DNA from: Mycobacterium sp. 1164966.3
GTDB taxonomy: Bacteria; Actinomycetota; Actinomycetes; Mycobacteriales; Mycobacteriaceae
DNA: 64,000 nucleotides
NCBI RefSeq assembly: GCF_001665395.1
Contig: NZ_LZSG01000044.1
Span: 62,001 to 126,000, forward strand
Direction of reading: 5' to 3'
The notes under the pieces were generated by a model that made no database searches, was not told the DNA's origin, and worked only from the letters and a program-made list of their open reading frames with translations. This document shows, piece by piece, positions 1 to 9,289 of the stretch (position 1 is its first letter; each line of letters starts with the position of its first letter). Both the position numbers and the translations under genes were made by a program.

Positions 1-976
<976 letters not shown>

Positions 977-1013
977 TCACACGCTCGATTTGGTTGCCGT
1001 GCTTGGACTTCAA

Positions 1014-1061
1014 ACACTACCCCTGGGGTCCGACAAGGCGAGGCAACACAAGAAGTTGTGT
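1014..1061 (-). promoter_or_regulatory. Twin NrdR-like boxes upstream of nrdF2
   Basis: Box 1 (1014-1029, ACACTACCCCTGGGGT) and box 2 (1046-1061, ACACAAGAAGTTGTGT) start 32 bases apart, about three helical turns. Compared with the NrdR consensus as I recall it (ACACWATATATWGTGT), box 2 matches 13 of 16 positions and box 1 about 10. Paired boxes with this phasing are typical of NrdR, the repressor of ribonucleotide reductase genes. The same layout recurs upstream of nrdH at 9067-9114. Confidence 0.7.
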
Positions 1062-1097
1062 TTGCCGTGTCGCGGAGCCGGCGCACGCAAAGTGGCG

Positions 1098-1155
1098 CGA
1101 GCAGACGCAAAAACACCCAAATCGGCGCTGAATTGGGTGCTTTTGCGTCTGCTCG
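1098..1155. terminator. Long inverted repeat, putative bidirectional terminator
   Basis: The arm CGAGCAGACGCAAAA (1098-1112) is answered by TTTTGCGTCTGCTCG (1141-1155), and an inner ACCCAA/TTGGGT pair extends the stem. It sits just behind the stop codon of the monooxygenase gene (read leftward) and before the nrdF2 operator. A near-identical hairpin occurs at 25614-25675, so this is a repeated element used as a terminator. Confidence 0.75.
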
Positions 1156-1161
1156 GCAGAC

Positions 1162-2727
1162 CTAGCTGGCGGCCAGCGCCGGCCGATTGGCCTTAGCGCC
1201 CTTGCCCACCCCGTAGAACTGGTACTCCTCAGGCTTGACCCCGCGGGTCGCCCTCCAGTACTGCCAGGTGTAGCCGCCCCACAGCACTGTGTTCTTGCCG
1301 TGCTCGTCGAGGTACCAGCTGCTGCAGCCACCGCTGTTCCACACCGACGTCGCCAGCTTGGCCTGCAGCTCGTCGTTGAACCGGTCCTGCGCGGCGCGCG
1401 TCGGTGCGAGCGCCTGCGCGCCCAGCTTGTCGCACGTCGCGATCGCGTCGGCGACGTAGTGAATCTGCGATTCGATCATGAACACCACCGAGTTGTGCCC
1501 CAGCCCGGTATTGGGTCCCAGCAGGAAGAACAGGTTGGGCATGTCCGCGACGGTGATCCCGCGGTGTGCGCCGATGCCCTCCCGGTTCCAGCGGTCCACC
1601 AGGTCCTCGCCGTGCCGGCCCTTGATCTGGACGTAGGTGTAGGAGTCGGTGACGTGGAAGCCGGTGGCGTACACGATCAGGTCGGCCTTGTGTTCGGTTC
1701 CGTCGGAGGTGACGATGCCGTCGCGGGTGATCCGGGAGATCCCGTCGGTGATCAGTTGCGTCTTGGGATCTGCGACGGCGCCGTAGTAGGTGGACGAGTT
1801 CAGAATTCGCTTGCAACCGATGCGGTACTTTGGGGTCAGCTTCCGGCGCAGCTCACGATCCTTGACCGAGCGGCGAATGTTGTATTTGCAGTAGGCCTCG
1901 ATGAACTTCAGCGCATTCGGCCGCTTCGTCATGCCGTAGGCCAGCGCCTCCTGGGCCCAGTAGATACCGAGACGCGTCAGCGCTCGCAGCCCGGGTACCG
2001 TCTGCATGGCCCGGCGCAGCGACCGCGGCAGGTCGGGGTTGGACCGCGGCACCACCCACGGCGGGGTGCGCTGGTAGAGCTGCAGTTCGGCGACCTGCCC
2101 GACGATCTCGGGCACGATCTGGATCGCGCTGGCGCCCGTTCCGATGATCGCAACCCGCTTGCCGGTCAAATCGACGCTGTGGTCCCACTCCGCGGAGTGA
2201 AACGCCGGACCTGCGAATTCCTCGCGACCCTCGATGTCGGGGAAGGATGGAATGTGTAATGCGCCCGCCCCGGAGACCAGGAACTGGGCGACGTATTCGC
2301 GTCCGTCGGTGGTAAACACGTGCCAGCGGTACTCGTCCTCGTCCCAGTGTCCGCGGTCGACCAACGAGTTGAACTCGATGTAGCGGCGCAGCCCGTACTT
2401 GTCGGTGACGCCCTTGAGGTAGTCCCAGATCTCGGGCTGATACGAGAACGGGTTCTTCCAGTCCGGCTTCGGCTCGAACGAGAACGAATACAGGTGCGAC
2501 GGGATGTCGCATGCGCAGCCGGGGTAGCTGTTGTCCCGCCAGGTGCCGCCGACGTCGTCCGCCTTCTCCAGAATGACGAAGTCCACTCCCTGCCGCTGCA
2601 GCGCGATCGCCATGCCCAGGCCGGAGAAGCCGGTCCCGATGATGACGACGCGGGTGTGCACCGGCGTGGGGGAATCTTGGGAAGGCAGGGACTCCGTTTG
2701 GCTGATGGGAATCGCCGTATCAGTCAT
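1162..2727 (-). CDS. FAD-dependent Baeyer-Villiger-type monooxygenase (Rv3049c-like)
   Basis: This is a flavin monooxygenase of the EthA/cyclohexanone-monooxygenase class, predicted to use NADPH and O2 to insert oxygen next to a ketone or oxidise a heteroatom. It has 521 residues, a usual length for the class. The FAD-binding GTGFSG lies at residues 31-36, a second Rossmann motif GTGASA near 195, and a variant of the FxGxxxHxxxW fingerprint (AFHSAEWDHS) between them. The ATG at 2727 is preceded by AGGAAG. In M. tuberculosis the same gene lies beside nrdF2. Substrate unknown. Confidence 0.9.
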   Translation of the reverse strand: MTDTAIPISQTESLPSQDSPTPVHTRVVIIGTGFSGLGMAIALQRQGVDFVILEKADDVGGTWRDNSYPGCACDIPSHLYSFSFEPKPDWKNPFSYQPEIWDYLKGVTDKYGLRRYIEFNSLVDRGHWDEDEYRWHVFTTDGREYVAQFLVSGAGALHIPSFPDIEGREEFAGPAFHSAEWDHSVDLTGKRVAIIGTGASAIQIVPEIVGQVAELQLYQRTPPWVVPRSNPDLPRSLRRAMQTVPGLRALTRLGIYWAQEALAYGMTKRPNALKFIEAYCKYNIRRSVKDRELRRKLTPKYRIGCKRILNSSTYYGAVADPKTQLITDGISRITRDGIVTSDGTEHKADLIVYATGFHVTDSYTYVQIKGRHGEDLVDRWNREGIGAHRGITVADMPNLFFLLGPNTGLGHNSVVFMIESQIHYVADAIATCDKLGAQALAPTRAAQDRFNDELQAKLATSVWNSGGCSSWYLDEHGKNTVLWGGYTWQYWRATRGVKPEEYQFYGVGKGAKANRPALAAS

Positions 2728-2805
2728 TGATTGGTCTTCCTATTGAGTCTCGGCTGGGGCGTTTGCTGGCGCGTCTGTGGGTGGTAGACGCCTGGCCTTG
2801 CAACT

Positions 2806-2838
2806 ACCGAACAAATACCTAGTACCCAGGGTATCGGT
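2806..2838. promoter_or_regulatory. Candidate TetR operator upstream of the monooxygenase
   Basis: The 170-base gap between the TetR gene and the monooxygenase contains ATACC (2815-2819) facing GGTAT (2830-2834), flanked by ACCGA (2806-2810) and TCGGT (2834-2838). The arms are imperfectly centred, so this is only a candidate site for the neighbouring TetR protein. Confidence 0.35.
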
Positions 2839-2897
2839 TAGGACGAGTGTTATCGAATGCCTCGAGTATGTCAACGTTGTTCGACGCGGGACGTGGC

Positions 2898-3641
2898 TCA
2901 ACTCACAGCGGGATTACTCGGTACCACATGGTGGATCGGCTGGTCAGGATCCATGGAAATGCCGAGCGTCTCGGCGGTGCCGACGATGACGCCCATCATG
3001 ATCGTCGTCAGATGTGCGACGAACTGGTCGGCCGGCATGCGTCGCGGGCTGTCGGGCTCCGGGCCCAGCCACCACTCGGTCGCCGACGCGGCCGACCCGA
3101 ACGCGGCGAACGCGGCAAGTTCCAGCGCATCGCGACTCAGCTCCATCTCGCGCAGCTCGTTGTTGAACATTTCGGCCATGGTCAGGGTGATCTCCCGGCC
3201 TTCGTTGAGTGTGCGCACCGCCGCCTCGGACTGGGCCACAAAACGGCCCTGAATGAAGACCCGCACCACGTTGGGGTACTTGTCGACGAGGTTGGCGTAC
3301 TCCTGGACGCTGCGCCGGATCACCTCGCGGGCCGAGTCGCGGGTCAGGTCGATGTTCGGGAAAATCGCGCTCCATAGCATGTCGCGCAGGCGTTCCCCGA
3401 TTGCCTCGAACAGGTCGGACTTGTCGTGGAAATGCCGGTAGATCTTCGGCTTGGCGGTACCGGCCTCCTCGGCAATCTCCCGCACGCTCACGTCGGGGCC
3501 CGAACGTTCGATCGCCCGGAAGGCGGCCTCGACGATTTCGCCGCGCACCTTCTTGCGGTGTTCACGCCAGCGTTCGCTGCGCGCGTCGACCTTCACTCCT
3601 GGCTTCGGGGCGGAGTGGTGCGGTCTAGCCGGTCGAGGCAT
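2898..3641 (-). CDS. TetR-family transcriptional regulator (Rv3050c-like)
   Basis: This is a TetR repressor with an N-terminal helix-turn-helix (VREIAEEAGTAKPKIYRHF, about residues 55-75) and an all-helical ligand domain. I start it at the ATG at 3641 (MPRPARPHH), giving 247 residues, close to the length I recall for the M. tuberculosis orthologue. The open frame extends upstream to 3746, but that part is Pro/Arg-rich and unlike the family. It lies upstream of the monooxygenase on the same strand, which it probably controls. Ligand unknown. Confidence 0.88.
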   Translation of the reverse strand: MPRPARPHHSAPKPGVKVDARSERWREHRKKVRGEIVEAAFRAIERSGPDVSVREIAEEAGTAKPKIYRHFHDKSDLFEAIGERLRDMLWSAIFPNIDLTRDSAREVIRRSVQEYANLVDKYPNVVRVFIQGRFVAQSEAAVRTLNEGREITLTMAEMFNNELREMELSRDALELAAFAAFGSAASATEWWLGPEPDSPRRMPADQFVAHLTTIMMGVIVGTAETLGISMDPDQPIHHVVPSNPAVS

Positions 3642-3865
3642 TCTCACCACGCCAAGCACCTTACCGCGCTGTGGCTGCTGAGCTGGGCAGACCGGGCCCA
3701 GAAGTGGCGACGCCGCACCGACGTGGTCGGCATCTTCCCCACCCACGAGGGCCTGGTCCGCCTATCGGCGACAAGCTGGCCGAACAACACGACGACTGGA
3801 CGTCGTACATACCACTCGCGACACCCAGAAACCCACGCCGCCGCGCGGAAAGTTTCGGCCGACAA

Positions 3866-4636
3866 TCACCGTGTGGTTTCGCATGGCGAATTTTCAATGC
3901 AGTAGCGACAGGTGTCTTTCCTGATACCCCGATTGGTGTGATATCCGGTGTGGGCGCTACGCCTACTCGACGGCATTGGCCGACCCTTACGCACTGCCGA
4001 CATCTTTGCGCGGGTTTCATCGCTTGCCTTGCGCCCGTAGTTCGGGTTGCGGACGCCTCGCCTTTGTTCGGCCAGCCTTTCGCGGGCTTCCTGCGACATG
4101 ACACGACCGAAGCTCGGGTGATTCTCACCGATCTTTCCGTAGTTGGGATTGTCAGGCCCGCCGTTACGCCCCTTCCGAAGCTTCGACCATTTCGCACGCT
4201 GCGCAGCACCATGGGTGCGACCGTAGAAGGGGTTATCGTCAGCGAATCTACTCACGCCTTTCCGGCCCGTCGATCGAATCTTCGCTGCCTCTCGCATTTC
4301 GGCCGTCCATTCAATCCCCATCGGACCCAGACCTCCCCGAGACAAATTGAGCAGTGGGTGCCCGCGCATTCTGAGCCGCTCGATCCATTCGATCTCTGCC
4401 TGTCCGAGCTCTCCGAGGCCTTCTACCCGATCAAGGTCGTCGGCGACGACACCATCCCCATCGTGCACTCGAAGCCAATCGTAGAAAGGGGTTTTCCTTC
4501 CCGACCGCGCGACTTTTACATGCTGCCGGAGGCGAATCTTGGCTGACTTGGTCGTGAGACCTACATAGCGATAGCCGGACTCCGACCGGAGCCTGATCCC
4601 ATAGATCACGCCCCCGGACGGAAGTTTGGCGGTCAC
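3866..4636 (-). CDS. Free-standing GIY-YIG homing endonuclease with NUMOD3 repeats
   Basis: This 256-residue protein resembles phage and intron homing endonucleases. The GIY-YIG nuclease core shows IYGI at residues 11-14, YVG at 24-26, an Arg-rich helix KIRLRQH at 33-39 and LLNLSRGG at 95-102. DNA-binding NUMOD3-like repeats follow: NPFYGR (135-140), NPNYGK (163-168), HPSFGR (173-178) and NPNYGR (197-202). The tail has HxxxH (229-233) then CRYC (243-246), a possible zinc site. It begins at a GTG 27 bases after the nrdE stop and looks less G+C-rich than its neighbours. I know of no such gene here in M. tuberculosis, so it is probably a mobile arrival. Confidence 0.87.
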   Translation of the reverse strand: MTAKLPSGGVIYGIRLRSESGYRYVGLTTKSAKIRLRQHVKVARSGRKTPFYDWLRVHDGDGVVADDLDRVEGLGELGQAEIEWIERLRMRGHPLLNLSRGGLGPMGIEWTAEMREAAKIRSTGRKGVSRFADDNPFYGRTHGAAQRAKWSKLRKGRNGGPDNPNYGKIGENHPSFGRVMSQEARERLAEQRRGVRNPNYGRKASDETRAKMSAVRKGRPMPSSRRSAHTGYHTNRGIRKDTCRYCIENSPCETTR

Positions 4637-4640
4637 GGAT

Positions 4641-4656
4641 TCTCTGCTGTCAGAGA
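4641..4656 (-). promoter_or_regulatory. Hairpin between nrdE stop and the homing endonuclease start
   Basis: TCTCTG (4641-4646) and CAGAGA (4651-4656) form a perfect six-base stem with a four-base loop. It fills most of the short gap between nrdE and the endonuclease GTG at 4636. It could attenuate transcription or hide the endonuclease ribosome-binding region. Function is inferred only. Confidence 0.4.
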
Positions 4657-4663
4657 CAAATCG

Positions 4664-7600
4664 TCACAACATGCAGCTGACGCAATTTTCCACCTCAGTC
4701 CCCTGCAGCGCCATCTGGCGCAGCCGGATGTAGTACAGCGTCTTGATTCCCTTGCGCCAGGCGTAGATCTGCGCCTTGTTCACGTCGCGGGTGGTCGCCG
4801 TGTCCTTGAAGAACAACGTCAGCGAAAGCCCTTGGTCCACATGCTGAGTGGCCGCCGCGTAGGTGTCGATAATCTTCTCGTAGCCGATTTCGTAGGCGTC
4901 CTGGTAGTACTCCAGGTTGTCGTTGGTCATGTAGGGCGCCGGGTAGTAGACGCGGCCGATCTTGCCTTCCTTGCGGATCTCGACCTTCGACACGATCGGG
5001 TGGATCGACGACGTCGAATGGTTGATGTAGGAGATCGACCCGGTCGGCGGCACCGCCTGCAGGTTCTGGTTATAGATGCCGTGCGCCTGCACCGACTCTT
5101 TCAGCCGGCGCCAGTCGTCCTGCGTCGGGATGCGGATCTCCGCGTCGGCGAACAGCTGACGCACCTTCTCGGTCTTGGGCTCCCACGACTGCTCGGTGTA
5201 CTTGTCGAAGAACTCCCCCGACGCGTACTTGGACCGCTCGAATCCCTTGAAGTGCGTACCACGCTCGATCGCGATGCGGTTGGAGGCCCGCAGCGCGTGA
5301 TACAGCACGGCATAGAAGTAGATGTTGGTGAAGTCGACGCCTTCTTCGGAGCCGTAGAAGATGCCCTCGCGCGCCAGATAGCCGTGCAGGTTCATCTGCC
5401 CCAGGCCGATGGCGTGGGAGTCGTTGTTGCCCTGCTCGATTGAGGGCACCGACGTGATGTGGGTCTGGTCGCTCACCGCGGTCAGCGCGCGGATCGCCAC
5501 CTCGATGGTCTGGGCGAAGTCCGGCGAGTCCATCGTCTTGGCGATGTTCAACGAGCCCAGGTTGCACGAAATGTCTTTGCCCACTTTGGCATACGAGAGG
5601 TCGTCGTTGAAGACGGACGGGGTGGACACCTGCAGGATCTCCGAGCACAGGTTGGAGTGGGTGATCTTGCCTTCGATGGGGTTGGCCCGGTTCACCGTGT
5701 CCTCGAACATGATGTACGGGTAGCCCGACTCGAACTGCAGCTCGGCGAGCGTCTGGAAGAACTCCCGCGCCTTGATCTTGGTCTTGCGAATGCGCGCGTC
5801 GTCGACCATCTCGTAATACTTCTCGGTCACCGAGATGTCGGCGAACGGGAGGCCATAGACCCGCTCGACGTCGTAAGGCGAGAACAGGTACATGTCGTCG
5901 TTACGCTTGGCCAGCTCGAAAGTGATGTCGGGGATCACCACGCCGAGGCTCAGCGTCTTGATCCGGATCTTCTCGTCGGCGTTCTCGCGCTTGGTGTCCA
6001 GGAAGCGGTAGATGTCTGGATGATGGGCGTTCAGATAGACCGCTCCCGCGCCCTGGCGCGCGCCCAGCTGGTTGGCGTAGGAGAACGAGTCCTCGAGCAG
6101 CTTCATGATCGGGATGACACCCGAGCTCTGGTTCTCGATGTTTTTGATCGGCGCGCCGTGTTCGCGAATGTTGGTCAGCAGCAGCGCAACTCCCCCGCCG
6201 CGCTTGGACAACTGCAACGCCGAGTTGATCGACCGCCCGATCGACTCCATGTTGTCCTCGATGCGAAGGAGGAAGCAATTGTGCACAACGGTGCCGCGAA
6301 TGGTGTACGTATGCGTCTCGTTGACGTGGAGGTTGTAGACCTTCGCTGGAACATCCTGTGTGCGCTTCAGCTCGCGGATTCCGTACACGTGCCGCCCATG
6401 CACGACCTGATAAGTGGTGCGCGACGTCCCCTTCTGGCCGACATAGTTGTGCAGGTTCTTACCGACATCGAAGATGAAGTCTTCGTTGGCGCCGGGCAGA
6501 CCGGGCACGAACACCTGTCCCGTCACGTTGGCCGATCGGTTGACGTACTGGCGGACCCTGGACACGATCCCGACTCGGCGCAAAAGAAGCTGAACCTGAT
6601 CAATCAGCTCCGCATTCACCAGGTCGAGCACCATGCCGCCGGTGGTGCTGCACCCGTCGCCGCGGAACAAGCCGGCCAGCAATCCTCGCTGGAACTCTTC
6701 GTCGGCCGTTAATACGTCATGGGACAACCGCTTCAAGTGATATCCATTGCCGACCATGGAAAGGAATAGCGACGCAACGACCTTGCTGTTACAAATCATT
6801 CGCACCGACTGGTCCGACACACTCTGGTGGACGGCGAGGTCCGCAGCGAACACGCGCTTGAACGCCGCTGCCAACTCCTGCTGATACTCGAGTTCGTGTG
6901 TGCCGATCGTGAAGTGGATGCCGTTGGCGGTCCGGTCCGCGGGTCCCGATCGCTTGGAGATATGGCCTTCAGCGACGTACCAGCCGAGGATAAGGCCGAG
7001 GTCGTACGACTCTTCAACGTAGCGATTCACGGATACGAAGCGCATGTGGTGGCGCTGCTTGTCGCGGTGCTTCCGATCGGTGTTGACCTTACGTATGAGC
7101 CCGTCGACCTCTTCGTATTCGCCCGCGCCAACGTACTCCATCAGGTCATAGACCCGCCGCGTCCGTCCCTCCAGCGGTGCTGCTGTCACGACGAAGTCTG
7201 TGGGGCGAATGTCTTTGGCAGCCAACCAAACGAATCCGTTGAACGGGTCGGCGCCATCGCCGTCGATAAGTGTCTGCACCTCGCGCGTGGTCCACACCAG
7301 GATCGGATGCTCGGGGGTGCACAGGATTGGCTCCCCGTGCCCGAAGTGTGAAATCGATACGAGCGCTTGGTCGTTGGGGTTCTCGACGACGGACTCGACG
7401 ACGGAGAAGGATCCGTCGTGCGAAAGCACCCAGTCACCTGCCCGCAAAGTCTCGATCGCCTTCGGCCCTTCGGGAGTATCCACCGGCGTTCCGGCAGGAA
7501 AGCACGAGACGGGCTCACCGCGTTGCTTTTTCCCGGAATTCAGGAAAGTCGGTGTGGCAGGCTGGAATCGGCCGTCGATGATCTCGTCGACCAACTTCTC

Positions 7601-8056
7601 AGCTAACGCGGTGTCGCCGGACGCCAGCGTCAGCGCGACCATGACCACGCGGTCCTCGAAACGCTCCAGATAGCGCTTCCCGTCGAACGTCTTGAGCGTG
7701 TAAGAGGTGTAGTACTTGAACGCGCCGAGAAACGTCGGGAACCGGAACTTCTTGGCGTAAGCACGGTCCAGCAGCGTCTTGACAAAGTTGCGTGAGTACT
7801 GGTCGAGAACCTCACGCTCGTAATAGTTCTCGCGGATCAGGTAGTCGAGTTTCTCGTCCTGATTGTGGAAGAATACGGTGTTCTGGTTGACGTGCTGCAG
7901 GAAGTACTGGTGGGCCGCCTCCCGGTCCTTCTCGAACTGAATCTTGCCGTCCGCGTCGTACAGATTCAGCATCGCGTTGAGCGCGTGGTAATCCGTTTCG
8001 TCGGGCAGCGCGTGCGCTGGAGCGGTTACAGGCTCTGCAGTGACGGTTGGGGGCAC
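4664..8056 (-). CDS. nrdE: Class Ib ribonucleotide reductase alpha subunit with in-frame intein
   Basis: NrdE reduces ribonucleoside diphosphates to deoxyribonucleotides with electrons from NrdH. The precursor has 1130 residues, and removing intein residues 185-593 leaves 721, normal for NrdE. The N-extein runs to GEPVS and the C-extein resumes at CFLLRIEDN. The C-terminus ends CVSCML, the redox pair that relays electrons. The first extein residue, Cys594 of the precursor, matches the active-site cysteine of E. coli NrdA (Cys225), so the enzyme should be inactive until splicing. The start codon overlaps the end of nrdI by 31 bases, and the operon order is nrdH-nrdI-nrdE. Confidence 0.97.
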   Translation of the reverse strand: MPPTVTAEPVTAPAHALPDETDYHALNAMLNLYDADGKIQFEKDREAAHQYFLQHVNQNTVFFHNQDEKLDYLIRENYYEREVLDQYSRNFVKTLLDRAYAKKFRFPTFLGAFKYYTSYTLKTFDGKRYLERFEDRVVMVALTLASGDTALAEKLVDEIIDGRFQPATPTFLNSGKKQRGEPVSCFPAGTPVDTPEGPKAIETLRAGDWVLSHDGSFSVVESVVENPNDQALVSISHFGHGEPILCTPEHPILVWTTREVQTLIDGDGADPFNGFVWLAAKDIRPTDFVVTAAPLEGRTRRVYDLMEYVGAGEYEEVDGLIRKVNTDRKHRDKQRHHMRFVSVNRYVEESYDLGLILGWYVAEGHISKRSGPADRTANGIHFTIGTHELEYQQELAAAFKRVFAADLAVHQSVSDQSVRMICNSKVVASLFLSMVGNGYHLKRLSHDVLTADEEFQRGLLAGLFRGDGCSTTGGMVLDLVNAELIDQVQLLLRRVGIVSRVRQYVNRSANVTGQVFVPGLPGANEDFIFDVGKNLHNYVGQKGTSRTTYQVVHGRHVYGIRELKRTQDVPAKVYNLHVNETHTYTIRGTVVHNCFLLRIEDNMESIGRSINSALQLSKRGGGVALLLTNIREHGAPIKNIENQSSGVIPIMKLLEDSFSYANQLGARQGAGAVYLNAHHPDIYRFLDTKRENADEKIRIKTLSLGVVIPDITFELAKRNDDMYLFSPYDVERVYGLPFADISVTEKYYEMVDDARIRKTKIKAREFFQTLAELQFESGYPYIMFEDTVNRANPIEGKITHSNLCSEILQVSTPSVFNDDLSYAKVGKDISCNLGSLNIAKTMDSPDFAQTIEVAIRALTAVSDQTHITSVPSIEQGNNDSHAIGLGQMNLHGYLAREGIFYGSEEGVDFTNIYFYAVLYHALRASNRIAIERGTHFKGFERSKYASGEFFDKYTEQSWEPKTEKVRQLFADAEIRIPTQDDWRRLKESVQAHGIYNQNLQAVPPTGSISYINHSTSSIHPIVSKVEIRKEGKIGRVYYPAPYMTNDNLEYYQDAYEIGYEKIIDTYAAATQHVDQGLSLTLFFKDTATTRDVNKAQIYAWRKGIKTLYYIRLRQMALQGTEVENCVSCML
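6278..7504 (-). mobile_element. NrdE intein with LAGLIDADG homing endonuclease domain
   Basis: The 409-residue intein spans precursor residues 185-593. Block A starts with Cys185 (CFPAGTPV). Block B shows TPEH at 247-250, the TxxH splicing motif. The endonuclease motifs are [12 protein letters not shown] (353-364) and [10 protein letters not shown] (459-468), each with its acidic residue. Block F is [11 protein letters not shown] (574-584), and block G ends with His592-Asn593 before Cys594. All splicing and nuclease residues I can check are present, so both activities are predicted. The insertion point interrupts the conserved PVSCFLL region of class I reductases, a site where other RNR inteins are known. 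Confidence 0.95.
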
Positions 8057-8568
8057 GTCTGTTCCTTCCAGAAGTCAGCCAGACCCGCGCGGACGGCGTC
8101 GACGTCGTCGGCGGTTCCCATCAGTTCGAAGCGGTAGAGGTACGGAACGCCGCACTTGCGGGAGACCACGTTGCCCGCATAGGCGAATTCGGCGCCGAAG
8201 TTGTTGTTGCCCGCAGCGATGACGCCGCGGATCAACGACCGGTTGTGCTCGTTGTTCAAGAACGCGATGACCTGCTTGGGGACATAGCCCCCGTCGTTGA
8301 TGTCCGGGGTGGCACGGCCGCCGCCGTACGTGGGCAGTATCAGCACGTACGGCTCGTCGACCTCGATTCGGCCATGCAGCGGTATCCGCGTGGCGGGAAC
8401 ACCCAGCTTCTGGACGAAGCGGTGGGTGTTCTCCGACACGCTGGAGAAATAGACCAGTGACGATCGCAAGCGCGGCGCAGCCGGGCGTTGGGGGCACCCC
8501 CAGCCGCCGAGCGGCGAGGGGGACGGGTCGGCACTCATCCAAGCTGGGTTGCGCCCCCGGGTATCCAT
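8026..8568 (-). CDS. nrdI: NrdI flavodoxin-like protein with unusual N-terminal extension
   Basis: NrdI is the flavodoxin-like protein that supplies oxidant for assembling the NrdF cofactor. The conserved fold begins at [15 protein letters not shown] (residue 37 on) and contains the FMN-site segments PTYGGG and AAGNNNFG. From the ATG at 8568 the protein has 180 residues, about 30 more than the usual 150. The extra 35 N-terminal residues are Pro/Gly/Arg-rich and partly encoded by a tandem palindrome. An AAGGAGG at 8580-8586 serves either the ATG at 8568 or a GTG at 8574. No ATG, GTG or TTG lies between the extension and the conserved fold, so it seems to be translated. Confidence 0.92.
   Translation of the reverse strand: MDTRGRNPAWMSADPSPSPLGGWGCPQRPAAPRLRSSLVYFSSVSENTHRFVQKLGVPATRIPLHGRIEVDEPYVLILPTYGGGRATPDINDGGYVPKQVIAFLNNEHNRSLIRGVIAAGNNNFGAEFAYAGNVVSRKCGVPYLYRFELMGTADDVDAVRAGLADFWKEQTCPQPSLQSL
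8489..8515. repeat. Tandem palindromes inside the 5' end of nrdI
   Basis: TGGGGG-CA-CCCCCA (8489-8502) is followed at once by GCCGC-CGA-GCGGC (8503-8515). Both are perfect dyads and they fall in the part of nrdI with no counterpart in usual NrdI proteins. It looks like an intergenic repeat captured into the reading frame. Confidence 0.6.
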
Positions 8569-8602
8569 GGGCACCGCAACCTCCTTACCAATCGTCTGCC
8601 GC

Positions 8603-8842
8603 TCAGGCGCTCAGCGCGGCCGCGGCGAGCGCCTTGATGCGATCCGGCCGGAAACCCGACCAGTGGTCGTCGCCTGCCACCACGACGGGAGCCTGCAGAT
8701 ACCCCAGTGCCATGACGTAGTCGCGCGCCTCGGGGTCCAGGGTGATGTCGACCGTGTCGTAGGCGATGCCTTGTTTGTCCAGCGCCTTGTAGGTGGCACT
8801 GCACTGCACGCATGCGGGCTTGGTGTAGACGGTGATGCTCAT
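8603..8842 (-). CDS. nrdH: NrdH glutaredoxin-like electron donor
   Basis: NrdH is the small thioredoxin-fold protein that reduces NrdE. From the ATG at 8842 it is 79 residues long, typical for the family. The redox motif is CVQC at residues 11-14, and the C-terminal WSGFRPDRI is the signature that lets NrdH accept electrons from thioredoxin reductase. AAGGAG lies upstream of the start. The open frame runs further upstream to 9121, but that part shows no NrdH similarity. It is the first gene of the nrdH-nrdI-nrdE operon. Confidence 0.96.
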   Translation of the reverse strand: MSITVYTKPACVQCSATYKALDKQGIAYDTVDITLDPEARDYVMALGYLQAPVVVAGDDHWSGFRPDRIKALAAAALSA

Positions 8843-9289
8843 CGGAGATACCGCTCCTTTGCGGGAAGATGGCGGGTTGGGGACTGTCACGAACTGGCAA
8901 CTACTCTGGTGATGCGTCTGCGCTGTATTCAGCGGCCCGTCAAGCCCCCAAATTCCCATCCTGCGGCTATCCCGTCGAAGCTGTGGCTGCGAACTGTTCA
9001 AGCCGATTCCGGGAGCTTCCCCAGGCCTGGCTGGCTCGGTGATGCTGGGTTCTGCTGGCCCTCGAAACACTACACCTAGTGGGTGACAAGTTGTCGAGAT
9101 ACAAGATGTTCTGAATAACATTTTTGAAATTCCCTGGTCGCGAGGCTGTCTGCCGCGCGCCGCCCGGCGTGTCGCAGATCACATGCGTTCCGGGCGCTGC
9201 GCGTACCTCCGGGTATATCAGCAGGCACCGACAAACACCGCTGCACGCGTTTCGCAGACCAGGCGCCAGCAAAGCCGGGACTACCGCTC
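8843..9289. other. 447-base intergenic region with the nrdH control region
   Basis: No gene is convincing in this stretch; open frames crossing it are Arg/Pro-rich. It holds the NrdR box pair (9067-9114) and a leader of more than 200 bases before nrdH. Apart from the nrdH ribosome-binding site I see nothing else with clear function. Confidence 0.6.
9067..9114 (-). promoter_or_regulatory. Twin NrdR-like boxes upstream of nrdHIE
   Basis: Box 1 (9067-9082, ACACTACACCTAGTGG) is a good NrdR-box match. Box 2 (9099-9114, ATACAAGATGTTCTGA) is degenerate against the consensus but matches box 2 of nrdF2 at 12 of 16 positions. The boxes start 32 bases apart, as upstream of nrdF2. The conserved geometry supports joint NrdR control of both loci. 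Confidence 0.7.

Noticed and set aside
3671-4546. Plus-strand open frame of 291 codons opposite the homing endonuclease
   Set aside because: The minus strand has clear GIY-YIG and NUMOD3 motifs. The plus frame has none.
5459-6712. Plus-strand open frame of 417 codons
   Set aside because: It lies opposite nrdE and its intein and has no recognisable domain.
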